In this document: in pieces, positions 40,389 to 49,090 of the stretch
Layout: each line of letters begins with the position of its first letter
How positions within the stretch are numbered: position 1 is the stretch's first letter
Origin: a virus
Virus record (IMG/VR): IMGVR_UViG_3300031251_000016
Location: 1-64,000 of that record
Reading direction: 5' to 3' (one strand)
DNA: 64,000 bases
Translations under genes and position numbers: made by a program
Notes under the pieces: model-generated
The model's input: only the letters and a program-made list of their open reading frames with translations
What the model was told of the DNA's origin: nothing
The model's database searches: none

Positions 40389-40417
40389 TTGTAGTCACTA
40401 CCCGCCCCGCATATGGT
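40389..40417 (+). promoter_or_regulatory. promoter, repeated element copy 2 (lysis genes)
   Basis: TTGTAG at 40389-40394, a 17-base spacer and TATGGT at 40412-40417, nearly the same as 36478-36506. The amidase gene starts 24 bases further on. Confidence 0.6.
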
Positions 40418-40440
40418 CAAGCAACCGTGCGGAGCGCTCC

Positions 40441-41079
40441 ATGCCTATGAACCCCTACGTGAACCCCTACGTGAAGCAGGCCGGCCCTTACCCCGTCAAC
40501 TTTGTGCCCGACCCGCACTTTCAGACACCGGTCAATTTGAGCGCGCCGCGCGCCGGCGTTCTGCATACGACCGAGGGCTCGACTATCGAGGGCGCGGAAG
40601 GCGTATTCAGCCATCACTACGCGCCGCATTTCACCGTCGGTCCCGACGCGCGCAGAAAGGTGAAGATCGACCAACTCGTGCCGATCGGCTTCATCGGCGC
40701 CGCGCTTGAAGAGCACAACAACCTCGCGCTCGTGCAGATCGAGGTCGTCGGCTTCTCGAAGACAACGCCGTGGTTCTTCGACGCGCCGACCGCTGACGCG
40801 CTCGCCAACCTTCTCGTCGTGCTGGAGCGTGACTACGGCATCCCGCTTTCGCACCCCTGGGGCGACGACGATTGGGCCGCCGCGGGCCCGAACGCGCACC
40901 GCGCCTCGCGCAAGTTCGGCGCCGTCGCCGGCTGGTTCGGGCATCAAGACATTCCAGATAATTCTCATTGGGATCCGGGGCATTTGCAGTGGTCGAAGCT
41001 CTTCGCGCTCGCGGCCAAGATCAAGGCTTCCGCGTCCGATCCCGTCGCGGCCTACGAGGGAGCGCCCGGTCATGCTTGA
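40441..41079 (+). CDS. N-acetylmuramoyl-L-alanine amidase endolysin
   Basis: A 212-residue amidase_2/PGRP-type enzyme. Zinc and catalytic residues fit: VLHTTEGS (His), FTVGPDARRKVKIDQLVPIG, and FGHQDIPDNSHWDPGHLQW (His and Asp near the end). It cuts the amide bond between MurNAc and L-Ala to lyse the host. No signal peptide is visible, so a holin is needed. Own promoter upstream; downstream genes overlap, giving a lysis cassette. Confidence 0.85.
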   Translation: MPMNPYVNPYVKQAGPYPVNFVPDPHFQTPVNLSAPRAGVLHTTEGSTIEGAEGVFSHHYAPHFTVGPDARRKVKIDQLVPIGFIGAALEEHNNLALVQIEVVGFSKTTPWFFDAPTADALANLLVVLERDYGIPLSHPWGDDDWAAAGPNAHRASRKFGAVAGWFGHQDIPDNSHWDPGHLQWSKLFALAAKIKASASDPVAAYEGAPGHA

Positions 41080-41578
41080 TCCCGCCGCATACCTCCCTTG
41101 GCAACATTCTCACGCCCAGCAGGCGTTCAAATTCTTCAACGGGCGGGAGAGCCCGCGCGGGACATTGCGCGATTTCCAAGCGGCGGCGCTCATCGAAATG
41201 TGGGACGCCGAGGCCAGCTTCTATCTCGACATTTGGGGCGATGAGGGAACGGCCTATGGCGGCTGGCAGTGGCACGACGACCGCCTGACGCGCATCTGCA
41301 ATTTCCTCGACGCCCCGAAGCCGCAGCGCATCGGCCTGAGTAAATTTCTCACTAAGAACGGCTTGACGCTTGAGCAACAGGTCCAAGGCGTTTGGCATGA
41401 ACTCCAGACGAGCGAATCGGTAGCGTTTGCGCTGCTTGTCGGCACGACCAACGCCCATGACGCCGGCGTGGTCGCCTGCACGAAATTCGAGCGGGCGGGC
41501 GCGCACGGGCAGGCGGCGATTCGGGGCGCGAGGACCGCGCTCTGGCTTGATTGGCTGACGAAGAACCCTGCAACGTGA
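41072..41578 (+). CDS. lysis-cassette protein, possibly lysozyme-like
   Basis: A 168-residue protein overlapping the amidase by 8 bases. TAYGGWQWHDDRLTRICNFL and VWHELQTSE with a C-terminal AHDAGVVACTKFERAG pattern resemble the phage tail lysozyme family (a goose-type-like fold). A catalytic Glu candidate is in HELQTSE. It could be a second peptidoglycan hydrolase. Medium certainty. Confidence 0.6.
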   Translation: MLDPAAYLPWQHSHAQQAFKFFNGRESPRGTLRDFQAAALIEMWDAEASFYLDIWGDEGTAYGGWQWHDDRLTRICNFLDAPKPQRIGLSKFLTKNGLTLEQQVQGVWHELQTSESVAFALLVGTTNAHDAGVVACTKFERAGAHGQAAIRGARTALWLDWLTKNPAT

Positions 41579-41763
41579 CCGCTTGGCGGCCCCAGGAAAG
41601 CGGCCGGCTGGCCTACGCCATTAACGCCGCCCTGATCGTCGGCGCGTTCGCGCTTGTCGGTCGTGACGGCGTTTGGCACGCCATGCTCTCGCGCCGCTCG
41701 CGCTCGGCCGCCTTGCTCGGGGCCTGCGTCGCCCTGGCGGTCTACCGAACGCTCGTGCGCTAG
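41575..41763 (+). CDS. small membrane protein, holin candidate
   Basis: A 62-residue protein starting at GTG inside the previous stop (GTGA). Two hydrophobic helices, LAYAINAALIVGAFALV and AALLGACVALAVYRTLV, are joined by a basic loop (SRRSRS). Size, topology and place beside endolysin genes make it the best holin or spanin-like candidate. It converges with the minus-strand replication genes. Confidence 0.55.
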   Translation: MTAWRPQESGRLAYAINAALIVGAFALVGRDGVWHAMLSRRSRSAALLGACVALAVYRTLVR

Positions 41764-42110
41764 AACAGCCCGTAGTGGAAAAGGACGGCGCGCACTTCCG
41801 CGAGGCTCCGCGCCACTTCGTAGGCGCCGCCGATCGCAGTCCAGACCTCGCGGAAGCCCTTCTGGTCTTTCGACAGGACGCCCTTCGGCGTTTTCAATTC
41901 AAGCGCCAGCCGGGTTTTCTCGCCGAACAGCATGAGATCGGCGACGCCAGGCCGCACGCCCATGTCCTTCAGCTTGCGCGCGGTCGCCGGGTCGCGCCAC
42001 TCGCCGTTCGGGACCGCGAACCAGATGACGCGCTCCGGCAGCTCCTTGCGGAGCATGATCGCGACGGCAATCTGAAACGCGCCCTCGTCGCGAAAGGGAA
42101 AATCGGTCAT
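41760..42110 (-). CDS. VRR-NUC domain nuclease
   Basis: A 116-residue protein, MTDFPFRDEGAFQIAVAIML..., with WFAVPNGEWRDPATARKLKD, GVRPGVADLML and ALELKTPKG, the PD-(D/E)XK core of VRR-NUC (D in VADLML, ExK in ELKTPKG). Stand-alone phage VRR-NUC proteins are structure-specific, Holliday-junction-type nucleases. ATGA overlap with the polymerase gene. Confidence 0.85.
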   Translation of the reverse strand: MTDFPFRDEGAFQIAVAIMLRKELPERVIWFAVPNGEWRDPATARKLKDMGVRPGVADLMLFGEKTRLALELKTPKGVLSKDQKGFREVWTAIGGAYEVARSLAEVRAVLFHYGLF

Positions 42111-44086
42111 TTTTTCATTCGATCGCCGCAGTAGCCCTCGGCCGCCAGAGGAAGCCCAGGAGCCCAAGGAACCGGGCGGCTCATGATCTCTATGATTTGG
42201 TTGAGGCGCTCTTCCGCAACCTCGACGGGGGCCAAGCCTACCGCGCTATCGTAGACGTCCATAATTAGCTCCACGTCGGGAAGCTCGCGCTCGACCGCCG
42301 CCTCAACCGCCGTGATGACGTCGCGCGCTGACGATTGGCTTATGATTTCAAGCCATGCCCCGCCATAAACGCGCTGCGGAAGCATGCGACCGTGCTTGGC
42401 GCGCAGGAACGTCATCTCGCCCGTGTCGCGGTCGATCCGCGGCGAGTAATGCGGGATCGCGCGCCCGCTCGGAACCCGCACCCAAAGGACAGGCTCGCCG
42501 CCGATGTCCAAGCGGTCGTCAGGCGTTGCCGGCCACGGGTTCTCGCGTGAGTAGCAGAAGACGACCTTTCCGTCGGCGGCGCCGAAAGCCAGCCCCGGTC
42601 GCCAGACCGCTTCGCGCGCTGCGCTATCAAGCTGGTTCCAGAGGCCGCCTTTGCTCGCGAGTTTCGGGTTGTCCTTCCGGTAGCCAAAAATCCAAGCTCT
42701 CGACCGCTCGGGTGTGAGGCCCGGAATTTTGCGACGGTTCGTCAAATAGAATTTGTTGTCGCCGAGTCCGTAGTTCCCGCCGAGCGTGATCGTCTTGAAG
42801 TTCTGCCGCTCTTCAGGATGCGTCTTCTTCGTCGACCCTGGCGGCAGCCCGAGACCGCTGATCGCGTTGTGCATGTAAAGGTCGCCGTCGGCCGCAAGAA
42901 TCGCGAGTCGCTCGGCGTCGCCCGCGAGCCACAGAGCCAGCCGCAACTCAATATTGGCGAGATCGGCGTCGATGACGGCGTAGCCGTCGGGAGCTTTTAC
43001 GAGCCCGCGCAACACATCGGTCAGCGCAGTGTTGCCACAGGGAAAACCGATAAGCAGCGTCTCTATGGTATTTTCAATGTCATACTTGCCCGACGGTCGC
43101 GCGATGTTGAAGGTGTTCACGCCTTCGCTCGTGCCGCGGCCCGAACGCGCGCCGAAGTAGCGCGTGTGGTCCTTGTAGCGGCCGTCTACGTGGCGGTCGA
43201 GCAGCGCCTGCGCCTTCGTCGGGGCCATGCCGCCGCTCTCTCGCAGGATGCAAAGCACGTCGAAAGCGTCGAAGGACAGATTGTCGCTCTCGAGCACTTC
43301 CTCGACGGTCTCCTTGCGCATGTTCACCACCGGGACGCCGACGGATGCGAGCCAGGTCTGAATTCGCGCGCGCTGCGTGACCGCAGTCACGGCGCCTCGC
43401 GTGACTTCGCGCAGCCGGTTCGAGACCTCCAGCTCGATCTCTTCACGGCGCGCGGCGACCGCTTCGGCGAGTTTGAGGTCGATCGGGAGGCCGGTTTCGT
43501 TCTTGCGCCACGTCCGTTCCCAGATCAGCCGCTCGGCCGGCGGCAACTCGGGCAGGCGCGCGTCCACGTCCGCCAAAGCGCGGACATCCTGCAAATTGTA
43601 GCCGAGTAGGTCGCGAAAAACGTCGGGATCCTCGCAGAAGGTCCCGTCGCGCTGCGGCTTGCACGTTTTCATGACGAGCGCCGTGCCGCCCTTCGACTTG
43701 CCGGGCACGCCGAGCGTCTTGGCGAGCTCGTCGAGACCGCCGGGGAGCGACATGCGCTGCGCTCGCGCCATCGTGCAGGAAAGCTTCGCAACGGGAATAT
43801 CGTGTTTCAGGGTCTCGCGGATCACGCTAGCGTCAAAGCCGACGTTGTGGCAGACGACGCGGTCGGCCTCTTCGAGCGCCATGACGAAGTCGAAGGCCGA
43901 GTGCGAGCCGAGATGCGCCAAGCCCGGGATGAAGACGGCGCCGGCAAGCGAATTCGGCTTACCCTTCCACATCCAAGCGGCGGTCGTAATTGAGGTCGAA
44001 GGGTCTTTGGAGTAGCGCCTATGACCTGCGGCTCGTAAGTCGCATCTTGAACGAGTTTCGAGATCGAGGAGAAGAGTGTTCGTCAT
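42107..44086 (-). CDS. family A DNA polymerase with 3'-5' exonuclease
   Basis: A 659-residue replicative polymerase. Exonuclease motifs: LLLDLET, CHNVGFDASV, YNLQDVRAL. Polymerase motif A is DADLANIELRLALWLAGD, motif B is KTITLGGNYGLG and motif C is LIMDVYDSAVG, where the usual HDE is YDS (the catalytic Asp is kept). No 5'-3' nuclease domain, as usual in phage polymerases. It lies with VRR-NUC, ssDNA-binding, helicase and DUF2800 genes, a common phage replication cluster. Confidence 0.9.
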   Translation of the reverse strand: MTNTLLLDLETRSRCDLRAAGHRRYSKDPSTSITTAAWMWKGKPNSLAGAVFIPGLAHLGSHSAFDFVMALEEADRVVCHNVGFDASVIRETLKHDIPVAKLSCTMARAQRMSLPGGLDELAKTLGVPGKSKGGTALVMKTCKPQRDGTFCEDPDVFRDLLGYNLQDVRALADVDARLPELPPAERLIWERTWRKNETGLPIDLKLAEAVAARREEIELEVSNRLREVTRGAVTAVTQRARIQTWLASVGVPVVNMRKETVEEVLESDNLSFDAFDVLCILRESGGMAPTKAQALLDRHVDGRYKDHTRYFGARSGRGTSEGVNTFNIARPSGKYDIENTIETLLIGFPCGNTALTDVLRGLVKAPDGYAVIDADLANIELRLALWLAGDAERLAILAADGDLYMHNAISGLGLPPGSTKKTHPEERQNFKTITLGGNYGLGDNKFYLTNRRKIPGLTPERSRAWIFGYRKDNPKLASKGGLWNQLDSAAREAVWRPGLAFGAADGKVVFCYSRENPWPATPDDRLDIGGEPVLWVRVPSGRAIPHYSPRIDRDTGEMTFLRAKHGRMLPQRVYGGAWLEIISQSSARDVITAVEAAVERELPDVELIMDVYDSAVGLAPVEVAEERLNQIIEIMSRPVPWAPGLPLAAEGYCGDRMKK

Positions 44087-44237
44087 CGGGCACGTCGCTA
44101 GTTAGCCAGCGGTAGCCGCTCAGGCTGATTTCACCGCGGAGAAATTGGTCGTGAACTTCGGGAGGAGCTGGCCGGTCTGGGTAGCGCTCTGAGAGCCGCT
44201 GCTTCCAGGCCTCGATTTCGGCGTAGCTAAGTTTCAT
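44019..44237 (-). CDS. small hypothetical protein upstream of the polymerase
   Basis: A 72-residue protein (MKLSYAEIEAWKQRLSERYP...) overlapping the polymerase start by 68 bases. The first 50 residues look like a small helical domain (PPEVHDQFLRGEISLSGYRW); the last 20, in the overlap, are Ser/Arg rich. The overlap is long, so the protein may end as shown or the gene may be a remnant. Confidence 0.45.
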   Translation of the reverse strand: MKLSYAEIEAWKQRLSERYPDRPAPPEVHDQFLRGEISLSGYRWLTSDVPDDEHSSPRSRNSFKMRLTSRRS

Positions 44238-44337
44238 GGATGCACAAAGTTAGGAAAGCGAGGGCGGAGACGCGTTACCGGACGCCGCCCTCTTCTAACC
44301 TCGCGCCTCAGTTCCCCAACCAGACGCGGGGATCTCG

Positions 44338-45039
44338 TCAGAACGGGATGTCGTCGGAACGGGACGCCGCAGCATTCGGATTTTGCCCGAAACCTCCGGC
44401 CGCAGGCAGTGGGGCGCCGAGGCCCTGGATCGGAATGCCTTGCGCCCGCGCCTGCTCAATGAGCATGTTCGAGTCGGGGCGGGAACCGAGCTTGATCTCT
44501 TCGCCCGAGCCCGTGAACAGGATTCCATTGAGGTAGGTCTTGACGCCCGGGCTCGTGCCGGCGCTCTTGGTAAGACCGACCGAGAGGACGCAGTAGTCGC
44601 CGTCCTTCACGATAACGCGGCCTCCCATTCTCGAAGCGGGGAGGGCAACGGCCTTACCGTTCTGCACGCCTTCGATCGTTAGGTAGTCGGGCGAGGACGT
44701 GTCGGCGCGGATACACCAATGGCCCTTGCTCCAGTCGGAGACTCTGCCCTGAAGACTCGGCTGGTCGCCGTCCTTGACGGGCCAGATCAGCCGCGCAACG
44801 TCGTAGCCGGCGAAGTGCTGCGCATAAATTTTGCGGCAGGCTTCGGTCACGGAGGCGAAGACTGGGTCTTCCTGCCAGCGCCCAGTCGTTTTCGGCACGA
44901 TCGCCGTGACCGAGTAGCGCGGCTTGTCAAGGGGCTTGCCCGTCGTGAAGTCGGTCGTCTCGGGCGTCCACAGTCGGGAGATGTAGACGGCGCGTGCGCC
45001 AAAGATCGAACAGCCGATGATCTCGCGTTTCTCAACCAT
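44338..45039 (-). CDS. single-stranded-DNA-binding protein (DUF2815-like)
   Basis: A 233-residue protein matching phage DUF2815: FGARAVYISRLWTPETTD, VTAIVPKT, GRVSDWSKGHWCIRADTSS, DYCVLSVGLTK and KTYLNGILFTGSGEEI. The C-terminus ends SRSDDIPF, an acidic tip like that of SSB, which binds partner proteins. It probably coats ssDNA for the adjacent polymerase. Promoter on the minus strand at 45102-45130. Confidence 0.82.
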   Translation of the reverse strand: MVEKREIIGCSIFGARAVYISRLWTPETTDFTTGKPLDKPRYSVTAIVPKTTGRWQEDPVFASVTEACRKIYAQHFAGYDVARLIWPVKDGDQPSLQGRVSDWSKGHWCIRADTSSPDYLTIEGVQNGKAVALPASRMGGRVIVKDGDYCVLSVGLTKSAGTSPGVKTYLNGILFTGSGEEIKLGSRPDSNMLIEQARAQGIPIQGLGAPLPAAGGFGQNPNAAASRSDDIPF

Positions 45040-45101
45040 GTCAGTGCTCCAGTGTTGCAGTTGCTCAGTTTCTCAGGTGTCGCATTTCGGCGACGGGGAG
45101 C

Positions 45102-45130
45102 AACGTAAGCCGTAGCGACTCTGTAGTCAA
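45102..45130 (-). promoter_or_regulatory. sigma-70-like promoter for the replication operon
   Basis: On the minus strand, TTGACT (45130-45125), a 17-base spacer and TACGTT (45107-45102). It diverges from the helicase promoter at 45144. Confidence 0.6.
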
Positions 45131-45143
45131 GTTAGAATGTGAC

Positions 45144-45172
45144 TTGACCGTAAGCCGGGGCGCGCCTATCTG
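45144..45172 (+). promoter_or_regulatory. sigma-70-like promoter for the helicase gene
   Basis: TTGACC at 45144-45149, a 17-base spacer and TATCTG at 45167-45172. The ATG at 45180 is only 7 bases further, so a transcript from here would be nearly leaderless. Confidence 0.5.
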
Positions 45173-45179
45173 TTGGGGA

Positions 45180-46643
45180 ATGATTCAGCTCCGCCCCCAC
45201 CAGATCGAGGCCGTCGAAAAGCTCCTCGCCTGCGAAGAGCGCTTCGCGCACGCCGAGGTCTGCGTGTCGGGCGGGAAGTCGCTCATCATGGCCGAGCTGG
45301 CGCATCGCGTGTCGGGGCGGGCGCTGATCCTGGCGCACACGTCCGAGCTGGTGAAGCAGAACATTGAGGCCTGTAGCCAGATCGGGCTTTTTGCGGCGCC
45401 CTGCGCACGCGAGGTCGGAATCAACCTCTTTGCCAGGGTCACGGTCGGAACGATCCAGACCGTCGTGCGCCGGCTCGCGCATTTCAAAGACGTCGAGACC
45501 GTAATTGTCGACGAGACGCACCTGGTCACGCCCGACGACGAGAGCATGTACCGCAAGCTCTTTGCAGCCCTGCCGGACGCTCGCGTCCGCGGTCTGACGG
45601 GCACGCCCTACCGCGCCGACGGTTCGGGGTCGCTCGAGGAGACCTTCGGGCCCTGCGTCTTCCGCTTTCGCTTCGCCGAGGCCTTGGAACTCGGCTACGT
45701 AAAACCCCTGCGGCAGATTGACGCCGAGGCCGACGACATTGACATCCAGGGCGTAAAGGTCACGGCCGGTGAGTGGAGCACGGGCGAGCTCGCCCACCGC
45801 GGAATCGCCCTCGCGCCAATCCACGCCAAGGCGGCCGTGAAGGCTCTGCGCGAAGAACGCCGGCGCCGGACCCTCGTCTTCGCCTGCGACATTGAGCATG
45901 CCGAAGTGCTGGCGCGCGAGTTCAACGCGGCCGTTGGACGGCGGATCGCAGTCGCCGTTCATTCAAAGCTGCCCCAAGAGGAGCAAGAGCGCCACATAAA
46001 GGACTTCCGCGAAGGCCGGCTTCCGGTCCTCGTATCGGTTCAGAAATTTAGTACGGGCTTCTCGGTCAACGAGATCGACTCGCTCGTGCTCTGCCGACCG
46101 GTCCGCTCGCGCATTTACTACGAGCAGGGGCTTGGCCGCGGAGCCCGCAAGACGCATGTCGCCCATGATTGCGTCGTCGTCGACTTCGGCGGCAACGTCG
46201 CGCGCCACGGCGCGCTCGACATGATTAAGCCCGTCGAGGTCCGCGGACTTAAGACCAAGCGCGAGCGCGACGAAGCGGCGCAAAAGGCGTTCAAGGTCTG
46301 CAAGGCCTGCGGTCAAGAGTACGCGGAGTTCTTCGATTCCTGCCCACACTGCGGCCACGATCCGCGCCTCGACCGCTCGGTCGGTAGTGACCTCGTCATG
46401 CGCTCGAAGGCGCGCGAGATGCTCGAGGAAGCCAAGATGAAGCCGCAGTGGCTGCCGGCGCAGGGCACGCCCGTGCGCGTGCCAGGCCGTCATTGGTCGA
46501 TCCCGCTCGACGCCGGCAAGGCGATTTGGTGGCCGGCGCACATGCCAACGGTCCCCGTTCACGTCTACGTGCAATGGAACGCCCGTTGGGGCTTCGTCGC
46601 TGAGGGGATCGTCGGCGCGGACGGGCAAATTCACCAACCTTAA
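45180..46643 (+). CDS. superfamily 2 DNA helicase
   Basis: A 487-residue helicase of the DEAD/SSL2 type: LRPHQIEAVEKLL (Q-like), Walker A VSGGKSLIMAE, DETH box IVDETHLV, motif III GLTGTPYRADG, and helicase C motifs VLVSVQKFSTGFS and EQGLGRGARKTH. A C-terminal zinc ribbon follows: CKACGQEYAEFFDSCPHCG. It probably acts in phage replication or recombination. ATG 45180 matches the family start; the TTG at 45144 is inside the promoter. Confidence 0.85.
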   Translation: MIQLRPHQIEAVEKLLACEERFAHAEVCVSGGKSLIMAELAHRVSGRALILAHTSELVKQNIEACSQIGLFAAPCAREVGINLFARVTVGTIQTVVRRLAHFKDVETVIVDETHLVTPDDESMYRKLFAALPDARVRGLTGTPYRADGSGSLEETFGPCVFRFRFAEALELGYVKPLRQIDAEADDIDIQGVKVTAGEWSTGELAHRGIALAPIHAKAAVKALREERRRRTLVFACDIEHAEVLAREFNAAVGRRIAVAVHSKLPQEEQERHIKDFREGRLPVLVSVQKFSTGFSVNEIDSLVLCRPVRSRIYYEQGLGRGARKTHVAHDCVVVDFGGNVARHGALDMIKPVEVRGLKTKRERDEAAQKAFKVCKACGQEYAEFFDSCPHCGHDPRLDRSVGSDLVMRSKAREMLEEAKMKPQWLPAQGTPVRVPGRHWSIPLDAGKAIWWPAHMPTVPVHVYVQWNARWGFVAEGIVGADGQIHQP

Positions 46644-46655
46644 GCCTAAAATGTA

Positions 46656-46684
46656 TTGACTACCTAGCTTGACTTTGCTAGCTA
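46656..46684 (+). promoter_or_regulatory. sigma-70-like promoter
   Basis: TTGACT at 46656-46661, a 17-base spacer and TAGCTA at 46679-46684, 42 bases before the next ATG. Confidence 0.5.
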
Positions 46685-46726
46685 GGCTTTACCGAGGGGG
46701 CCGCCTCTCGTGCAGTAGGAGACAAT

Positions 46727-47323
46727 ATGACACAGCACCGATTTACGATTTCCGGGAACTCGCGCGCCGAACTGCGCGCCGCGTTCGACGAGCTGTTTGG
46801 CGACGGGCCGGGCAATACGACCGCCGTCAAAAACGAGGAGCCCGCGAAGGCGTCGGGCCGCGGTAGCCGCAAAGGAGCCGCCGCAGCCCCCGACCCCGTG
46901 CAGGTCCCCGAGGCGCAAGCCCAGCCGGATCCCTTCGCCCCCTCGGCTGCCACGGCCGCGCAAGCGACGGCCGCAGCCGCAGACCCGTTCGCGCCCTCCG
47001 CGCCGCAGCCGCCCGGCGATGACCCGTTCGCGCCCTCCGCGCCGCAGCCGCCCGGCGATGACCCGTTCGCGCCCTCGACCGCTCCGACGACCGCAGCCGC
47101 GCCGCTCGCCGCCGCCAATCCCGCCGTCGAGAAGCTCATCGAACGCTTCGAGGCGAAGAGCAAAGAGCCGAACATCGGGCCCGACCGCGTGCGGGACTAC
47201 CTCGCCAAGTTGCTTGGGCTGGCCCCGAGCGTGCCCTTGGCCGAGATGTATTCAAAGCTGCGCGCCGGCGCCTACACGCCGGACGTCGTCGATAAGCTGC
47301 TCGACCAGACCGGCGGTCGCTGA
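46727..47323 (+). CDS. Pro/Ala-repeat protein of the replication region
   Basis: A 198-residue protein. The N-terminal 30 residues (MTQHRFTISGNSRAELRAAF) form a small beta-helix unit. Residues 50-125 are Pro/Ala rich with the repeat DPFAPSAPQPPGD. The C-terminal 65 residues are helical (VEKLIERFEAKSKE, RDYLAKLLGLAPSVPLAEMY). The ordered ends joined by a flexible linker suggest an adaptor in the replisome or recombination complex. Family unknown. Confidence 0.55.
   Translation: MTQHRFTISGNSRAELRAAFDELFGDGPGNTTAVKNEEPAKASGRGSRKGAAAAPDPVQVPEAQAQPDPFAPSAATAAQATAAAADPFAPSAPQPPGDDPFAPSAPQPPGDDPFAPSTAPTTAAAPLAAANPAVEKLIERFEAKSKEPNIGPDRVRDYLAKLLGLAPSVPLAEMYSKLRAGAYTPDVVDKLLDQTGGR
46982..47076 (+). 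repeat. 39-base tandem repeat
   Basis: Two exact 39-base copies (46982-47020 and 47021-47059) and a 17-base partial third, encoding DPFAPSAPQPPGD. Confidence 0.85.
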
Positions 47324-47432
47324 TTTCGTGAGGTTCGGCGGGGGCCGTCTGTAACGTCCGGCCGGAAACCGGGCTACGAAAGGGCTTTTCCGGAGCCTGC
47401 CCCCGTCGATAAGTTTCTTAAGGAGAACAACC

Positions 47433-47603
47433 ATGCGCGGTACTGCAATGGCAATCATGGGCGCGACGTTCGTTTACCTCGACGCCAAGAACTCTCGCGA
47501 CGCGGTCCCCGCCGACTTGCGGAGAACCTACGACCACCATCGGGCGGCGGTTTTCCTCGGCTGGTTCGCCGCCACGCTTTTCGCCGTCGTGCTGGGGTGG
47601 TGA
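47433..47603 (+). CDS. small membrane protein
   Basis: A 56-residue protein with the ribosome-binding site TTAAGGAG. The N-terminus is MRGTAMAIMGATFVYLDAKN and the C-terminal helix is VFLGWFAATLFAVVLGW. One clear transmembrane segment. It is coupled to the next gene (3-base gap). Function unknown. Confidence 0.55.
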   Translation: MRGTAMAIMGATFVYLDAKNSRDAVPADLRRTYDHHRAAVFLGWFAATLFAVVLGW

Positions 47604-47606
47604 GCC

Positions 47607-48731
47607 ATGACCCGAGCGCACGCCATTTTCGCCCCTTCAAGCGCCGCGCGTTGGCTGGCCTGTCCTGCGAGCGCAGCGCTTGCCGCTGACCTGCCCGAGC
47701 GGACCTCGGACGCGGCCGACCGCGGCACCTACGTCCACGAGCTGCTCGAGCAGGGCGTCGAGACGCTGGCGCAAACCGGCGTTGTCTCGGTCGAGCACGT
47801 TCCCGAGGACCGCAACCCCGTCGTCGAGGAAATTCTGGCCTTCGTCGAGAAGCTCGGCGACGACCGGCTCTACGCGCTCGTGACGCGCGCGATCGCCGAC
47901 GAGGGCGGCGACGTCGCCGGCAACCTCGAAATGATCCTCCACTTCGTCGCCAAGCTCGGACCCGGGCGCCTCGAAGCCGAGCAAAAAGTGGTCATCAATG
48001 ACGTCTGTTGGGGGACGGCCGACATTCTGCACGTGACCGAATGTGAGACCGTAGCGACATTGGGCGACTACAAGAACGGCGGCTACGACGTCGAAGCCTT
48101 CGAGAATAAGCAGCTCTTGACCTACGCCGTCGGCGTCTTGCGCGCGACCCCTAAGATTCGCTGGTTCCGGCTCGCGATCGCGCAGCCGAACTCGAAGACG
48201 CACGGCGAGGTTGAACCCATCAAGCAATGGGTCGCCTCGGCCGAGCAGGTCTCACAGCACGCCAACGCGATCGAGAGCGCCATTGCGCGCGCCCGCGCCG
48301 GCGAGAAGCCGCAGCCGGGCAAGCATTGCCGTTGGTGCGCGGCCTTCGGAGAGTGCGAGGCGACGAAATCGACGCTGGCGCTGGTCGAGCGCGCGGTCGA
48401 GATGCTGCCGAGCAATATCCCGAACGACAAGATTGCGCAGATCGCGCGCGTCCTGCGCGGTCTCGACGATTTCCGCAAGCTCGTCGACACTGAAATCAAT
48501 TCGCGCTTGCTCACGGGCAAGTCGGTCCCTGGCGCCTCGCTTGAGCCGGCGCGCGCCTTCCGCCAATGGAAAGACGAATACGCGGTCAGGCAAAAGCTGG
48601 TTGAAGCCTACGGCCCGACGGTGTTGAAACCGCCGACGCCGGCGCAGGCGGAGAAGCTTGGCTCGGTCGGCAAAGAAGCCGTCGCGATGCTTTCGGCGAA
48701 GCCGCGGGGCGTTTTGAAGGCGTCGTACTAG
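47607..48731 (+). CDS. DUF2800 PD-(D/E)XK exonuclease (Cas4/RecB-like)
   Basis: A 374-residue protein: SAARWLACPASAALAADLPE and DAADRGTYVHELLEQG, then EQKVVINDVCWGTADILHV and LGDYKNGG (D...ExK-like core with D in GTADI and DYK), and a Cys cluster HCRWCAAFGECEA of Cas4 type near the C-terminus. Together with CPAS it could bind an Fe-S cluster. DUF2800 genes typically lie beside DUF2815 and family A polymerase genes, as here. Confidence 0.82.
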   Translation: MTRAHAIFAPSSAARWLACPASAALAADLPERTSDAADRGTYVHELLEQGVETLAQTGVVSVEHVPEDRNPVVEEILAFVEKLGDDRLYALVTRAIADEGGDVAGNLEMILHFVAKLGPGRLEAEQKVVINDVCWGTADILHVTECETVATLGDYKNGGYDVEAFENKQLLTYAVGVLRATPKIRWFRLAIAQPNSKTHGEVEPIKQWVASAEQVSQHANAIESAIARARAGEKPQPGKHCRWCAAFGECEATKSTLALVERAVEMLPSNIPNDKIAQIARVLRGLDDFRKLVDTEINSRLLTGKSVPGASLEPARAFRQWKDEYAVRQKLVEAYGPTVLKPPTPAQAEKLGSVGKEAVAMLSAKPRGVLKASY

Positions 48732-48750
48732 CGCCCCGCGACCGTTTTCT

Positions 48751-49062
48751 TTAGGCCTTGTTCTCGGCCTTGCCGTAGTTGCCGGCGATCAGCTTCGCGC
48801 CAGGCGCGTCGCGAACCGTCGTGAACCAGGCCGAGCCCTGCGTAATCAGGAATTGCAGGCCTGCAAAAATCCAGCCGGCTTTGACGGCGAAGTCCTGCCA
48901 AGCGTCGATAGCCACTTTGCTGGCGTCGAGCGCATGCTTGCCGGCGTCGACCGTTCCCTTGATCTCGTCGGCGGAAGGCACGTGCTGCGCGAAGGCGTGG
49001 CCAAGGGCGAGCGACGCTAGCGCCGCGGCAAGGCCGATAACTAGAGCTAGACGGTATTTCAT
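48751..49062 (-). CDS. small exported or membrane protein
   Basis: A 103-residue protein starting MKYRLALVIGLAAALASLAL with a signal peptide (cut after AFA). The rest has one amphipathic/hydrophobic helix (FAVKAGWIFAGLQFLITQG). It is encoded just after the outer-membrane barrel gene on the same strand. A role in the envelope of the lysogen is possible. Confidence 0.55.
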   Translation of the reverse strand: MKYRLALVIGLAAALASLALGHAFAQHVPSADEIKGTVDAGKHALDASKVAIDAWQDFAVKAGWIFAGLQFLITQGSAWFTTVRDAPGAKLIAGNYGKAENKA

Positions 49063-49090
49063 GCTCGGGTCTTTCACAAGGAGGGAAGAG

